The notes beneath the pieces are model-generated. The model made no database searches, was not told the origin of the DNA, and worked only from the letters and a program-made list of their open reading frames with translations. Made by a program: the position numbers and the translations under genes. Shown piece after piece: positions 15,834 to 22,483 of a DNA stretch of 22,873 bases; the first letter of the stretch is position 1; each line of letters starts with the position of its first letter. The stretch is from contig CAJUCE010000051.1 in the NCBI GenBank assembly GCA_910584865.1, positions 1 through 22,873 on the forward strand. The letters run 5' to 3'. The DNA is from an uncultured Acetatifactor sp. Its GTDB lineage: Bacteria > Bacillota > Clostridia > Lachnospirales > Lachnospiraceae.

Positions 15834-15858
15834 GCGTCCGTAAATCCTCTGGGCACTG
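15834..15858 (-). repeat. Solo arm of the 105-bp repeat family
   Basis: These 25 bases on the minus strand match the end of the 105-bp unit (positions 9031-9055 and 9136-9160, reading CAGTGCCCA then GGATTTACGGACGC) with one mismatch in 25. The rest of the hairpin is absent, so this is an isolated end, in the GH43-GH88 spacer. Confidence 0.7.
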
Positions 15859-15951
15859 GCTCGGCTTTCTGCTGTTTTCCAGTTTCGTCGTGTGCTGCTT
15901 TTCGCGCATTTCACCCCCATTCCCCTGCCTTACAGCGGGACAGACTCCCCT

Positions 15952-17742
15952 TCAGCTCACCACCACTGGCATCATCTCCCCGTTTTCGTCAAACATCAGC
16001 GGCGCCAGGCACAGCTCCCTGTGCCACCCCTTCCCCTCCGGATACTGCTCCAAAGGCGTGGCAAAGCGGTGGTAGGCAATCAAGTACCTGTCCTCCCCCG
16101 GAAGCTTGCAGATGCTGTGGTGCCCGGTCCCCAGGATGCCTTTGGAGGCGTCCTTTGCCAGAATGGTCCCCCGGAACTCTACCGGGCCGCCCATGGTTTC
16201 GGACACACCATAGTTCACATGATAGTCCTCGCTTCCTGTATCATCGCAGGACCATGTAAAATGGTACAGCCCGCCCCGTTTCAGCAGGATGACGGACTCA
16301 CGAAAATCCGTCAGTCCCTCTATGGTCTGCAGAGTATTTTCCTCAATCCCAAGCATGTCCTCCCGCAGCCTGGCCATGGCGGCATGACCGTTTCCGAAAA
16401 GCAGATACCATACCCCGTCCTCTTCATAGAGGGAAGGGTCAATTGTCTGGCCCATGGGAATGCAGTTCCTGCGCATCATATCCATCGTCACCATGGGCTG
16501 CGCCATGGCATGGAAGGGCCCTTCCGGCGTGTCCGCCTGCGCTGCGCCGATGCAGGAGGTACCCTCGGCATCTTTGGCGCAGAAATAGAAGCAATACTTC
16601 CCTCCCCTTTTTGCCATGCAGGGCGCCCAGGCGCTGCCCACTGCCCAGGGCACCTGTTCCGATGCCACGTCCAGGATTCTATCCTTCCGCTGAAAATGCC
16701 GTCCGTCAGCAGAGGTAAAGACGTAAAACTCATTTCCGGACCAGTGGGGGAAACCGTCGGTGGTGGGATAGATGTAGTAAAGTCCGTCTTCATAATGAAG
16801 ATCCGGATCCGCATACAGCCCCTCCGCCACCGGATTTGTCCCGCCGAACTGCATCCACAGCCGCTCATACTCCTCATCCGTGACGGCCAGTACGCCTCCA
16901 TGCCGCTTCTTCGCATGTCCCATGTCATATTCATCCGGCTCCAGGATACGGAAATCTCCGGAGGACAAGTCATCCGTCACCATGGGCAGATACCCCTTTC
17001 CCTCCGCGAAACGGTCCACAATCAGGCACCAGGTCTTCCCGTCCGGCAGCAGGTACCCTTCCGGTCCCTCCACCCCTTTCAGGGCATCCAGAACCGGCGA
17101 CGAAATCCTGGTAAATTCCCCCAAAAGAGCGTCTGCCTCCTCCAGGATCAGCACTTTCTCCGTCTCATCTTTGGAAATACGGTAGTATTTCCCGCCGCTC
17201 TCCAGTATGGTAGTGTCGATCACATGGTTTTCCCGCTCCATGTACTGGAAGGTCTCCGAGAATTCCCGGAAATCTTTGGTATAGGCGGCGTAAATCCGTT
17301 GTTTTGCCGCTTTATCCCCGCCGCTTTTCACCATGGAGGCGAAAAAGACCAGGAAAGCCTTCTTCTCCCTGTCGTACACCGCCTCCGGCGCCCAGACACA
17401 GCCTGCCTCCGGTATCCCCACCCGGCAGGAACGCTCCTCGCTCCAGTGGATCAGATCCGGGGATTCCCATACTATCAGGTCACGGCTCCCCTCTTCCTGG
17501 GCCGCTGCCCATCCCTTGCCTGCCTGGATCCGCAGATCTGTGGCGATGAGGTAGAATCTCCCGTTTCCGGAGCTGCGCACCAGATAGGGGTCACGGACGC
17601 CCATCTCACCTTTCCGAGAATACAGAATCGGTTTCCCGTCATTCAGATCCTGCCAGTGAAAGCCGTCCCTGCTAAGGGAAAAGTATATCTGCTCGCCGTC
17701 CTGCCCTTCCCCGATAAAATGTACAAATAAATATCCCGCCAT
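15952..17742 (-). CDS. Tandem GH43 glycoside hydrolase (two propellers)
   Basis: The 596-residue protein appears to hold two GH43-like five-bladed propellers. The first (about residues 1-275) has MGVRDPYLVRSSGNGRFYLI and EAGCVWAPEAVYDREKKAFL. The second (about 290-596) has LYADPDLHYEDGLYYIYPTT with the DPD of a catalytic Asp, SAWAPCMAKRGGKYCFYF, GQTIDPSLYEEDGVWYLLFG and GILGTGHHSICKLPG. GH43 enzymes are mostly arabinofuranosidases, xylosidases and galactan-active exo-enzymes, and the substrate cannot be set from sequence. No signal peptide is seen, so it is intracellular. ATG 17740-17742 follows GGGAGATAGAGG; upstream codons to 17820 have no start with a ribosome site. It is the first gene behind the promoter at 17878-17906 and leads the operon with GH88 and GH127. 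Confidence 0.85.
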   Translation of the reverse strand: MAGYLFVHFIGEGQDGEQIYFSLSRDGFHWQDLNDGKPILYSRKGEMGVRDPYLVRSSGNGRFYLIATDLRIQAGKGWAAAQEEGSRDLIVWESPDLIHWSEERSCRVGIPEAGCVWAPEAVYDREKKAFLVFFASMVKSGGDKAAKQRIYAAYTKDFREFSETFQYMERENHVIDTTILESGGKYYRISKDETEKVLILEEADALLGEFTRISSPVLDALKGVEGPEGYLLPDGKTWCLIVDRFAEGKGYLPMVTDDLSSGDFRILEPDEYDMGHAKKRHGGVLAVTDEEYERLWMQFGGTNPVAEGLYADPDLHYEDGLYYIYPTTDGFPHWSGNEFYVFTSADGRHFQRKDRILDVASEQVPWAVGSAWAPCMAKRGGKYCFYFCAKDAEGTSCIGAAQADTPEGPFHAMAQPMVTMDMMRRNCIPMGQTIDPSLYEEDGVWYLLFGNGHAAMARLREDMLGIEENTLQTIEGLTDFRESVILLKRGGLYHFTWSCDDTGSEDYHVNYGVSETMGGPVEFRGTILAKDASKGILGTGHHSICKLPGEDRYLIAYHRFATPLEQYPEGKGWHRELCLAPLMFDENGEMMPVVVS

Positions 17743-17877
17743 ATCCTCTATCTCCCGTTTCTTTATTTTCCGAAATTTTTCCGTTTTCCATACTGTCCAT
17801 CTGTCAACATTTCTGCCCATGCCTCCAACTCATGGGCAGCAGAGTAAAAATGATGCGAGGCACAGTGTATTATCTTA

Positions 17878-17918
17878 ATTATAAGCCAGGCGCTTCCGGA
17901 TTTCCATAGAAAATCCCA
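17878..17918 (-). promoter_or_regulatory. Promoter and AraC-type operator of the GH43-GH88-GH127 operon
   Basis: The minus strand has TGGAAA (17901-17906), a 17-bp spacer and a perfect TATAAT (17878-17883). The -35 lies inside the near-palindrome TTTCCATAGAAA (17901-17912). About 22 bases here (17894-17918 region, TTCCGG + TTTCCATAGAAAATC) recur with two differences at the GH27 promoter. The weak -35 with a regulator site over it suggests activation. The leader to the GH43 ATG is about 130 bases. Confidence 0.72.
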
Positions 17919-18153
17919 AAATCTCCTCATTTTTACGAAATTTCCCGCAAGAATCCACCTTTTCCGCCATACCGGCTCCCCCATCCGGCTTACAACATGA
18001 AAAAACGGCTCCCAAGGGGCAAAAACAGCATTATCAGCAGGAACCATTTCAGAAACTCCGCCACAACAGGAAAAGCCTCCTGAGTTCCCACATCCGCACC
18101 AATCGCCCACGTCAAGAACCGAAATGACAGCCGGCCTGCGGGTATGACAGGAC
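17919..18153. other. Intergenic DNA with no recognised feature
   Basis: Between the GH43 promoter and the small-protein terminator I see no gene with a ribosome site, no repeat of the two families and no clear hairpin terminator. An 81-codon minus-strand frame across 17990-18235 runs straight through the terminator and is judged spurious. Confidence 0.5.
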
Positions 18154-18203
18154 AAAAAAATCCCTGCCCGCAGCTTCCGGCACAGCCTGCCGCGGTACAG
18201 GGA
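18154..18203 (-). terminator. Terminator of the 49-residue small-protein gene
   Basis: On the minus strand TCCCTG-TA-CCGC pairs with GCGG-GC-AGGGA, with a further internal GGC-rich stem, followed directly by TTTTTTT (18154-18160). It begins 40 bases after the small gene's stop codon and has the form of an intrinsic terminator. Confidence 0.8.
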
Positions 18204-18242
18204 ACCTCTGTAAGCATATCATACCGGGATATCATCCCACTG

Positions 18243-18392
18243 TCATGCCTGCCCTCTTACACAAAGATAATCCTCAAGATAGGCTCCGAAGGAATCCGCG
18301 TTGCCGTCCAGCATGGCCAAGCTGCATATGAGTTCAGCACCATGTCTCTCCAGGTATTTTGCAATGCTCTTTTTGATTTTAACGATACTCAT
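18243..18392 (-). CDS. Small protein of 49 residues, function unknown
   Basis: The ATG (18390-18392) is preceded by AAAGGAG about 9 bases upstream; the protein starts MSIVKIKKSIAKYLERHGAE and ends in DYLCVRGQA before TGA at 18243-18245. It has a basic amphipathic N-terminal helix, two Cys residues (in LICSLAM and YLCVRG) and an acidic C-terminal half (GNADSFGAYLEDY). There is no signal peptide or clear membrane span. It has its own promoter candidate (18442-18469) and a strong terminator, so a real short transcript is likely. It is divergent from the AraC gene and lies between the regulator and the hydrolase operon. I recognise no family. Confidence 0.7.
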   Translation of the reverse strand: MSIVKIKKSIAKYLERHGAELICSLAMLDGNADSFGAYLEDYLCVRGQA

Positions 18393-18430
18393 AATTTTCC
18401 ACTCCTTTTTCCTGTTGCCTCTGTTTCCTT

Positions 18431-18469
18431 GTTACAACTATATTCTAGCTGTAAACAGACTTTTGAAAA
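18431..18469 (-). promoter_or_regulatory. Promoter and operator candidate of the small-protein gene
   Basis: The minus strand offers TTTTCA (18464-18469), a 16-bp spacer and TAGAAT (18442-18447). An inverted repeat, GTTACAACTA / TAGCTGTAAAC (18431-18456), covers the -10, as in repressor-controlled promoters. Confidence 0.45.
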
Positions 18470-18481
18470 AGGAGCAATGTT

Positions 18482-18529
18482 GACTTGATTTAAGTCGATA
18501 TTGACTTTTTCCATATCCTGCTATATAGT
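18482..18529 (+). promoter_or_regulatory. Promoter of the AraC-family regulator
   Basis: TTGACT (18501-18506), a 17-bp spacer and TATAGT (18524-18529) precede the regulator. A palindrome GACTT-GATTT-AAGTC (18482-18496) sits just upstream of the -35. The spacer holds TTTTCCAT, one half of the palindrome found at the two hydrolase promoters, so weak autoregulation is possible. Confidence 0.6.
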
Positions 18530-18669
18530 GGGACTATACCATCCCGAAAGCAGAAAACCCGAGGCTAAGTGCTGCCAGGATGAACAAGCCGTCGTCGCTT
18601 AGCGACTGGTGCAGGCAAGCCGATACCAAAGCAGAGTTCCGCCAATATTCCACAGGAGACGAAATAATC

Positions 18670-19509
18670 ATGCAGCATCCCTACCATAAAACAATCCGCT
18701 CCCTGAGCCCCATGGGAATCCTGATACGGTTCGCCACCACTCCCGGCGGCTATTTCCCGCTGCACTGGCACGAAGAGCTGGAGCTGCTGTACCCGCTCAA
18801 CGGGGAAATCACCCTCCGGATTGCAGGGGAAAATCATCTGCTCCCCCAGCGCACACTGGCCGTAATAGACCCATGCCAAATACACAGCACCTATTGCCGG
18901 AACAAGACATCCATGTTCCTCAACATCCATCTGTCCAAAAGGCTGTTGGAAAACTATCTTCCGGACATCTCGCTGCGCCAGCTCCATTGTCTCCCCGGCT
19001 GCGCGGATGAATCCCTGCTTCCCGAATACCGGGAGGTCTGCAGCTTTGCGGAAGAACTGGTGCTCCTTTACATGAAAGACACGCCGGTCTTTATGATGGA
19101 AGCCGAGGGAATCGTCCTGCAGCTGTTGGCTCACCTTTTCCGCAATTTCTCCGTAAACGCGGCGAATCTGTCCGCGCCTGTAGACATTTTAACCATGGAA
19201 CGGATACGTACCATTATCACCTACACGGAGGAGCATTTCCGGGAAACCGTCTCCCTGGGGGACGTTGCCGCCCGGCTTGGCCTGGGAAAAGAATCCTTCT
19301 GCCGGTTCGTCAAAAAGAATATGGGCATGTCCTATCTGAACTACTTAAACGAGGTGCGCCTTTCCCATGTATACAAGGCTCTTCTGGACAGCGATACCCC
19401 CGTGGGGGAAATCATGGCATCTAACGGATTCACGAACCAAAAGCTGTTTAACCGTGCCTTCAAAGAACTGTATGGACAGACGCCCTCTTCCGTCCGGCGG
19501 GGGCCTTGA
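18670..19509 (+). CDS. AraC family transcriptional regulator
   Basis: The protein (279 residues from ATG 18670) has an N-terminal cupin sensor domain with PLHWHEELELLYPLNGEITL and DPCQIHSTYC. The C-terminal AraC-type DNA-binding domain (about residues 175-279) has two helix-turn-helix units: VSLGDVAARLGLGKESFCRF and VGEIMASNGFTNQKLFNRAF, then KELYGQTPSSVRR. Such proteins bind a sugar and switch on nearby catabolic genes. ATG 18670 follows AGGAG by 10 bases; an upstream in-frame ATG at 18580 would add 30 residues with a poorer site. It lies between the GH43 operon and the GH27 gene, whose promoters share one operator-like sequence, so it is the likely activator of both. No terminator is seen in the 90 bp before the convergent GH27 gene. 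Confidence 0.9.
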   Translation: MQHPYHKTIRSLSPMGILIRFATTPGGYFPLHWHEELELLYPLNGEITLRIAGENHLLPQRTLAVIDPCQIHSTYCRNKTSMFLNIHLSKRLLENYLPDISLRQLHCLPGCADESLLPEYREVCSFAEELVLLYMKDTPVFMMEAEGIVLQLLAHLFRNFSVNAANLSAPVDILTMERIRTIITYTEEHFRETVSLGDVAARLGLGKESFCRFVKKNMGMSYLNYLNEVRLSHVYKALLDSDTPVGEIMASNGFTNQKLFNRAFKELYGQTPSSVRRGP

Positions 19510-19599
19510 AAGACATTGCCGTCTTGCTTTTTCACCGTCGGAGACCTTATGTCATGCTGCCTCCCTTTCCTCCGAAGATACCCGCCTGCCTTATTTACT

Positions 19600-20913
19600 T
19601 CACGTTTCCTGCAATTCAAACAGCCTGGCTCCGTGGGCAGGCACCGCATCCGTTAGCACGCCCTCCATTGCCTCCCTGTCCGTTCCGCTCCAAAGCTCTG
19701 CGGCCCTCCGGATGCCTGCCGTCCTGCCCGCAAGCTGCTCCACTTCCTCCAGAACGCAGGAAATCTGCTGCTCCTCTTCCCGGAAATTGAAAAAGGCAAG
19801 ATACATCTCCCCGGTTTCCCTGTTAAGGCAGCTCCAGACGGCATAGTCCTCCTTTTTCTCAAACTGCTTTCCTACATATTCATTGGAAACCAGTTTCAGG
19901 ATATCCTTCCGGGTCAGCAGCCACAGCGTCCAGTCGTCCAGTTTCGTCAGTTCCGCCCCCACCATCAGAGGCGAGCCGAAGACGCACCACAGCGTCATCA
20001 TGGTAATTTGCTCCACTCTGGTGAAATTGGTGTCCCACTCTCCGTGCCCGAAGCCTCCTCCCAGTTTCCCCAGGGGAAGCATGTCGCAGTCGGGATAAGA
20101 GCCGGGGGCCACATGGTTCTGCCACAGTTCACATCTGTCGAACATGTTCCGCAGCAAATCCCACCTGTCCCAGAAATCGTCGGTAATCCGCCACATATTT
20201 GCGTATTTTTCATAATGCCAGGCTTTCTCGATCAACGCCGGTCCCGGGGAGAGGGACAGCACGATATCCCTGCCACTCTTCTTGATAGCCGCATGCAACA
20301 TTTCCACCTCATGGGCGGCGGAGTAAGGATTGTGGGGATACACATTGGTGTTGCAGATATCGTCACACTTAATGTAATCGACACCCCACCCGGCGTACAG
20401 GCTGATAATGGAATCATAATAGGCCTGGGCGCCCTCCGCATTTTTCCGCAGCCCGTACATGTCCGGATTCCACCCGCAGATGGAAGACGGATCCGCCGCC
20501 TGGTTGGCCGTTGCGCTGCTCCCCAGGATAGGCATGTGCTGATGGGCCGCAATTCTGGGGACTCCGCGCATGATATGGATGCCGAACTTCAGCCCCAGGC
20601 TGTGCACGTATTCCGCCAGGGGTCCGAAACCCTTCCCGCCTGCCGCCGAGGGAAAGCGGTTTTCGTCCGGCAGCAGCCGCCCGTACTCATCAATCTCTTC
20701 CTCCCCGAAGGGTATGTACTGGTACCTGTCCCGCATGGTTCCTGCATCTTTGGCGTACCACTCAATGTCCACCACCACATACTCCCATCCGGCATCCTTT
20801 AAATGAGCCGCCATAAAATCAGCGTTTGCCCTCACCTGGGCCTCGTTGACAGTTGTGTCATAATAATCGTAGCTGTTCCAACCCATGGGGGCCTTGTCCA
20901 TTGTATATTTCAT
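19600..20913 (-). CDS. GH27 glycoside hydrolase (alpha-galactosidase / beta-L-arabinopyranosidase type)
   Basis: The 437-residue protein is a GH27 (beta/alpha)8 enzyme with a short C-terminal beta domain. It starts KAPMGWNSYDYYD; GVDYIKCDDI carries the nucleophile Asp (KCD), and WRITDDFWDRW the acid/base Asp. In alpha-galactosidases the second strand reads DDCW; here it is VVVDIEWY, with Ile50 in place of the second Asp. The same Asp-to-Ile change (Ile67) is known from the Streptomyces avermitilis beta-L-arabinopyranosidase, so terminal L-arabinopyranose is a plausible substrate, but this is inference. No signal peptide is visible. ATG 20911-20913 follows GGAGG by 7 bases. It is monocistronic, transcribed from the promoter at 21238-21266. 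Confidence 0.88.
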   Translation of the reverse strand: MKYTMDKAPMGWNSYDYYDTTVNEAQVRANADFMAAHLKDAGWEYVVVDIEWYAKDAGTMRDRYQYIPFGEEEIDEYGRLLPDENRFPSAAGGKGFGPLAEYVHSLGLKFGIHIMRGVPRIAAHQHMPILGSSATANQAADPSSICGWNPDMYGLRKNAEGAQAYYDSIISLYAGWGVDYIKCDDICNTNVYPHNPYSAAHEVEMLHAAIKKSGRDIVLSLSPGPALIEKAWHYEKYANMWRITDDFWDRWDLLRNMFDRCELWQNHVAPGSYPDCDMLPLGKLGGGFGHGEWDTNFTRVEQITMMTLWCVFGSPLMVGAELTKLDDWTLWLLTRKDILKLVSNEYVGKQFEKKEDYAVWSCLNRETGEMYLAFFNFREEEQQISCVLEEVEQLAGRTAGIRRAAELWSGTDREAMEGVLTDAVPAHGARLFELQET

Positions 20914-21237
20914 CACTCTGCCTCCTGCTTTCTTCCTGCCTTCTGCCTGCTTTCACCAGGAGTTTCTGTCCTCCTTCTTTTGCCTTCTGCTCCTGTTTCC
21001 TGCCAGGTACCTACTACCCCATTGCATTATTCCTGGGGTAATCAGCACTCGCTGTCCATCCCAGTACTGCGTTGGTCTATGCTCCGCTCCATGCTGAACG
21101 TGTGCCACCGGCACACAGCACCGTCGGCAGGCGTGTCCACCGCATCGCCTCCCTCCTCCGCCTCGTCCTGGCACGAACATCAAGCACGCATTACAAAGAA
21201 ATGAATGCGACGGTGCACCGTTTCAAAGAATTATCTG
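20914..21237 (-). other. Long untranslated leader of the GH27 gene
   Basis: About 320 bases separate the likely transcription start from the GH27 ATG, with no gene recognised. They hold several inverted repeats: CGGTGCACCG (21211-21220), GTGTGCC-ACC-GGCACAC (21100-21116) and TACCCCA/TGGGGTA (21015-21040). The last 90 bases are purine-rich on the coding strand with repeated GCAGGAGGC-like words. Regulation through the leader is possible but not shown. Confidence 0.5.
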
Positions 21238-21278
21238 ATTATATATCATGTGATTCCGGGTTTCCATGGAAAATCTGA
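21238..21278 (-). promoter_or_regulatory. Promoter and AraC-type operator of the GH27 gene
   Basis: The minus strand shows TGGAAA (21261-21266), 17 bp, and TATAAT (21238-21243), the same hexamers and spacing as the GH43 operon promoter. The -35 is inside the perfect 12-bp palindrome TTTCCATGGAAA (21261-21272). Confidence 0.72.
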
Positions 21279-21371
21279 TTAATTTATGGTAATATTTTAT
21301 CCTGTTTTTCTTCTGCATACCTAGGAAGCCGGTTCAATCCCACGCACTCCCACCATGTCCCGCGCTTTGCT

Positions 21372-21548
21372 TCAGGCTGATTCATTCCCGTTTTCCTGTC
21401 GGCTTTTCGGAAGCGTCTTCGTTAGGATTAAAGTGTAGGCCACAGCTATAAATATCATAATGAAACCATGAATAATCTGCTTTTCCGCTGTGAGTCCCGC
21501 CTCACTTGCAAAAGTATTGAGGGAATTAATAGCGTAATGTGTGATAAT
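21372..21548 (-). pseudogene. C-terminal remnant of a CPBP-family intramembrane protease
   Basis: On the minus strand, in a different frame from the MGMT gene, there is THYAINSLNTFASEAGLTAE, then a hydrophobic helix FIMIFIAVAYTLILTKTLPK and a short tail ending in NGNESA before TGA at 21372-21374. The HYAINSLNTF block resembles the last conserved His/Asn motif of CPBP (CAAX-like) proteases, which precedes the final membrane helix. About 58 codons remain of a protein normally 200-300 long. The 5' end is lost in the overlap with the MGMT 3' end (21526-21548). It has no start and is not functional. Confidence 0.65.
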
Positions 21549-22107
21549 GCGGGGGAGCAGGCTCCCGCCCCGGTAAAATATCGTTACAAGCAGGAAGAAC
21601 CGCCCCTTCCAGAGAAAGGAGTTTCGCTTTTATATCCAAACCGCCCGCATATCCTGTCAGGCTTCCGTCCGAACCTACCACACGGTGGCAGGGGACGATG
21701 ACAGATATCGGGTTATGCCCTACTGCGCCGCCTACCGCCTGTGCGGACATACGGGCGATCCCCCTTTCCTTTGCTGCCATTTCTGCCAGTTTTCCATAGG
21801 TGACAGTTTCCCCATAGGGAATCTGACGCAGAAGCTTCCATATACTGAGCCGGAACGGTGTTCCCGCCATATGCACAGGCGGCATGAAATCCGGCTCCCT
21901 GCCGGAAAAATAGATATCCAGCCATTTTTTCACGGTTTCAAAAACAGGAACTTCTTTTTCCATGGAATGATTTTCTTCCAGATGTTCCGGGTCAAGGCCG
22001 TCCGCATAAAACTTCTCCCCCTCAAACCAGAGCCCTGTCAGGCCGGTGCCATCCGATGCGAGCAGTATTCCACCCACAGGTGAACGATAAGTAGTTGTGT
22101 ACTGCAT
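21526..22107 (-). CDS. ogt: Methylated-DNA-protein-cysteine methyltransferase (Ogt/MGMT)
   Basis: This 193-residue repair protein removes alkyl groups from O6-alkylguanine by suicide transfer to its own Cys. The N-terminal ribonuclease H-like domain (YTTTYRSPVGGILLASDGTG) is followed by FRLSIWKLLRQIPYGETVTY, AQAVGGAVGHNPISVIVPCH with the reactive Cys in PCHR, and GSLTGYAGGLDIKAKLLSLE. ATG 22105-22107 with AAGGAGGAG upstream is preferred to one seven codons earlier. After KLLSLEG, where the family normally ends, about 25 extra residues run into the CPBP remnant, so the original stop was probably lost by deletion. The catalytic core is complete and it should be active. Confidence 0.9.
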   Translation of the reverse strand: MQYTTTYRSPVGGILLASDGTGLTGLWFEGEKFYADGLDPEHLEENHSMEKEVPVFETVKKWLDIYFSGREPDFMPPVHMAGTPFRLSIWKLLRQIPYGETVTYGKLAEMAAKERGIARMSAQAVGGAVGHNPISVIVPCHRVVGSDGSLTGYAGGLDIKAKLLSLEGAVLPACNDILPGREPAPPHYHTLRY

Positions 22108-22196
22108 TTTCTCCTCCTTGTACTCCATTCATAAGCCGGTATGCTGTTGCATTGATTCCATAAGTCCACCTTTTCCGACAGGATCAGCCCGACGCA

Positions 22197-22481
22197 TTAT
22201 TTGTCCGGCTCCATGTCGAAAAGCTCCCCGTCCTCCTCGTCCATATAAACATCCAGGCGTACGCCGTGGCTTTCCGGCTCTTCCCCATACCAAACCTTCT
22301 GGGGTACCACCGTCAGATGCCGTATCTTACGCTGTAAGATACACTCCAGGATACGTGATTACAGGGTTCGCGAAGCGGTTCCTGTAATATATCGGGATGC
22401 TTCCTCTCCATAGGTTTTGTGGGCTGTCAGGCTGTGCGCCAGGAAATCGTCCACCAGGTTCATGTCTTCCAGTCTTTTCAT
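22197..22481 (-). pseudogene. Rpn/PD-(D/E)XK nuclease family transposase-like gene, broken
   Basis: The minus strand reads MKRLEDMNLVDDFLAHSLTA from 22481, then HKTYGEEASRY, and after an interruption SRILECILQRKIRHLTVVPQ, then KVWYGEEPESHGVRLDVYMD and ends FDMEPDK at 22197-22199. This is the N-terminal half of the Rpn-like recombination-promoting nuclease family, where LDVY and D-x-EPD carry catalytic acids. An in-frame stop lies in the interruption, and the gene stops right after the EPD motif instead of running to 250 or more residues. There is no ribosome site, because the IS110 fragment begins within a few bases of the ATG. Confidence 0.75.
22358..22388. repeat. Small palindromic insertion in the Rpn pseudogene
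   Basis: ATTACAGG (22358-22365) and CCTGTAAT (22381-22388) are perfect inverted repeats around a core containing TTCGCGAA. Homologous coding sequence on both sides repeats the codons for Ser-Arg, so about 36-39 bases seem inserted with an imperfect duplication of the target. It introduces the stop codon in the Rpn frame. Confidence 0.5.
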
Positions 22482-22483
22482 AG

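Noticed and set aside
15892..17730. 612-codon plus-strand frame opposite the GH43 gene
   Set aside because: It is the shadow of the GH43 reading frame; no motifs and no start signals.
17990..18235. 81-codon minus-strand frame ending in a hydrophobic stretch
   Set aside because: It runs straight through the intrinsic terminator at 18154-18203 and has no good ribosome binding site, so it is most likely chance.
21331..21355. tRNA 3'-end-like sequence (GGTTCAATCC ... CTCCCACCA)
   Set aside because: The T-stem does not pair and there is no 5' half, so it is not a tRNA gene. It could be a worn attachment-site copy but nothing else supports an integrated element.
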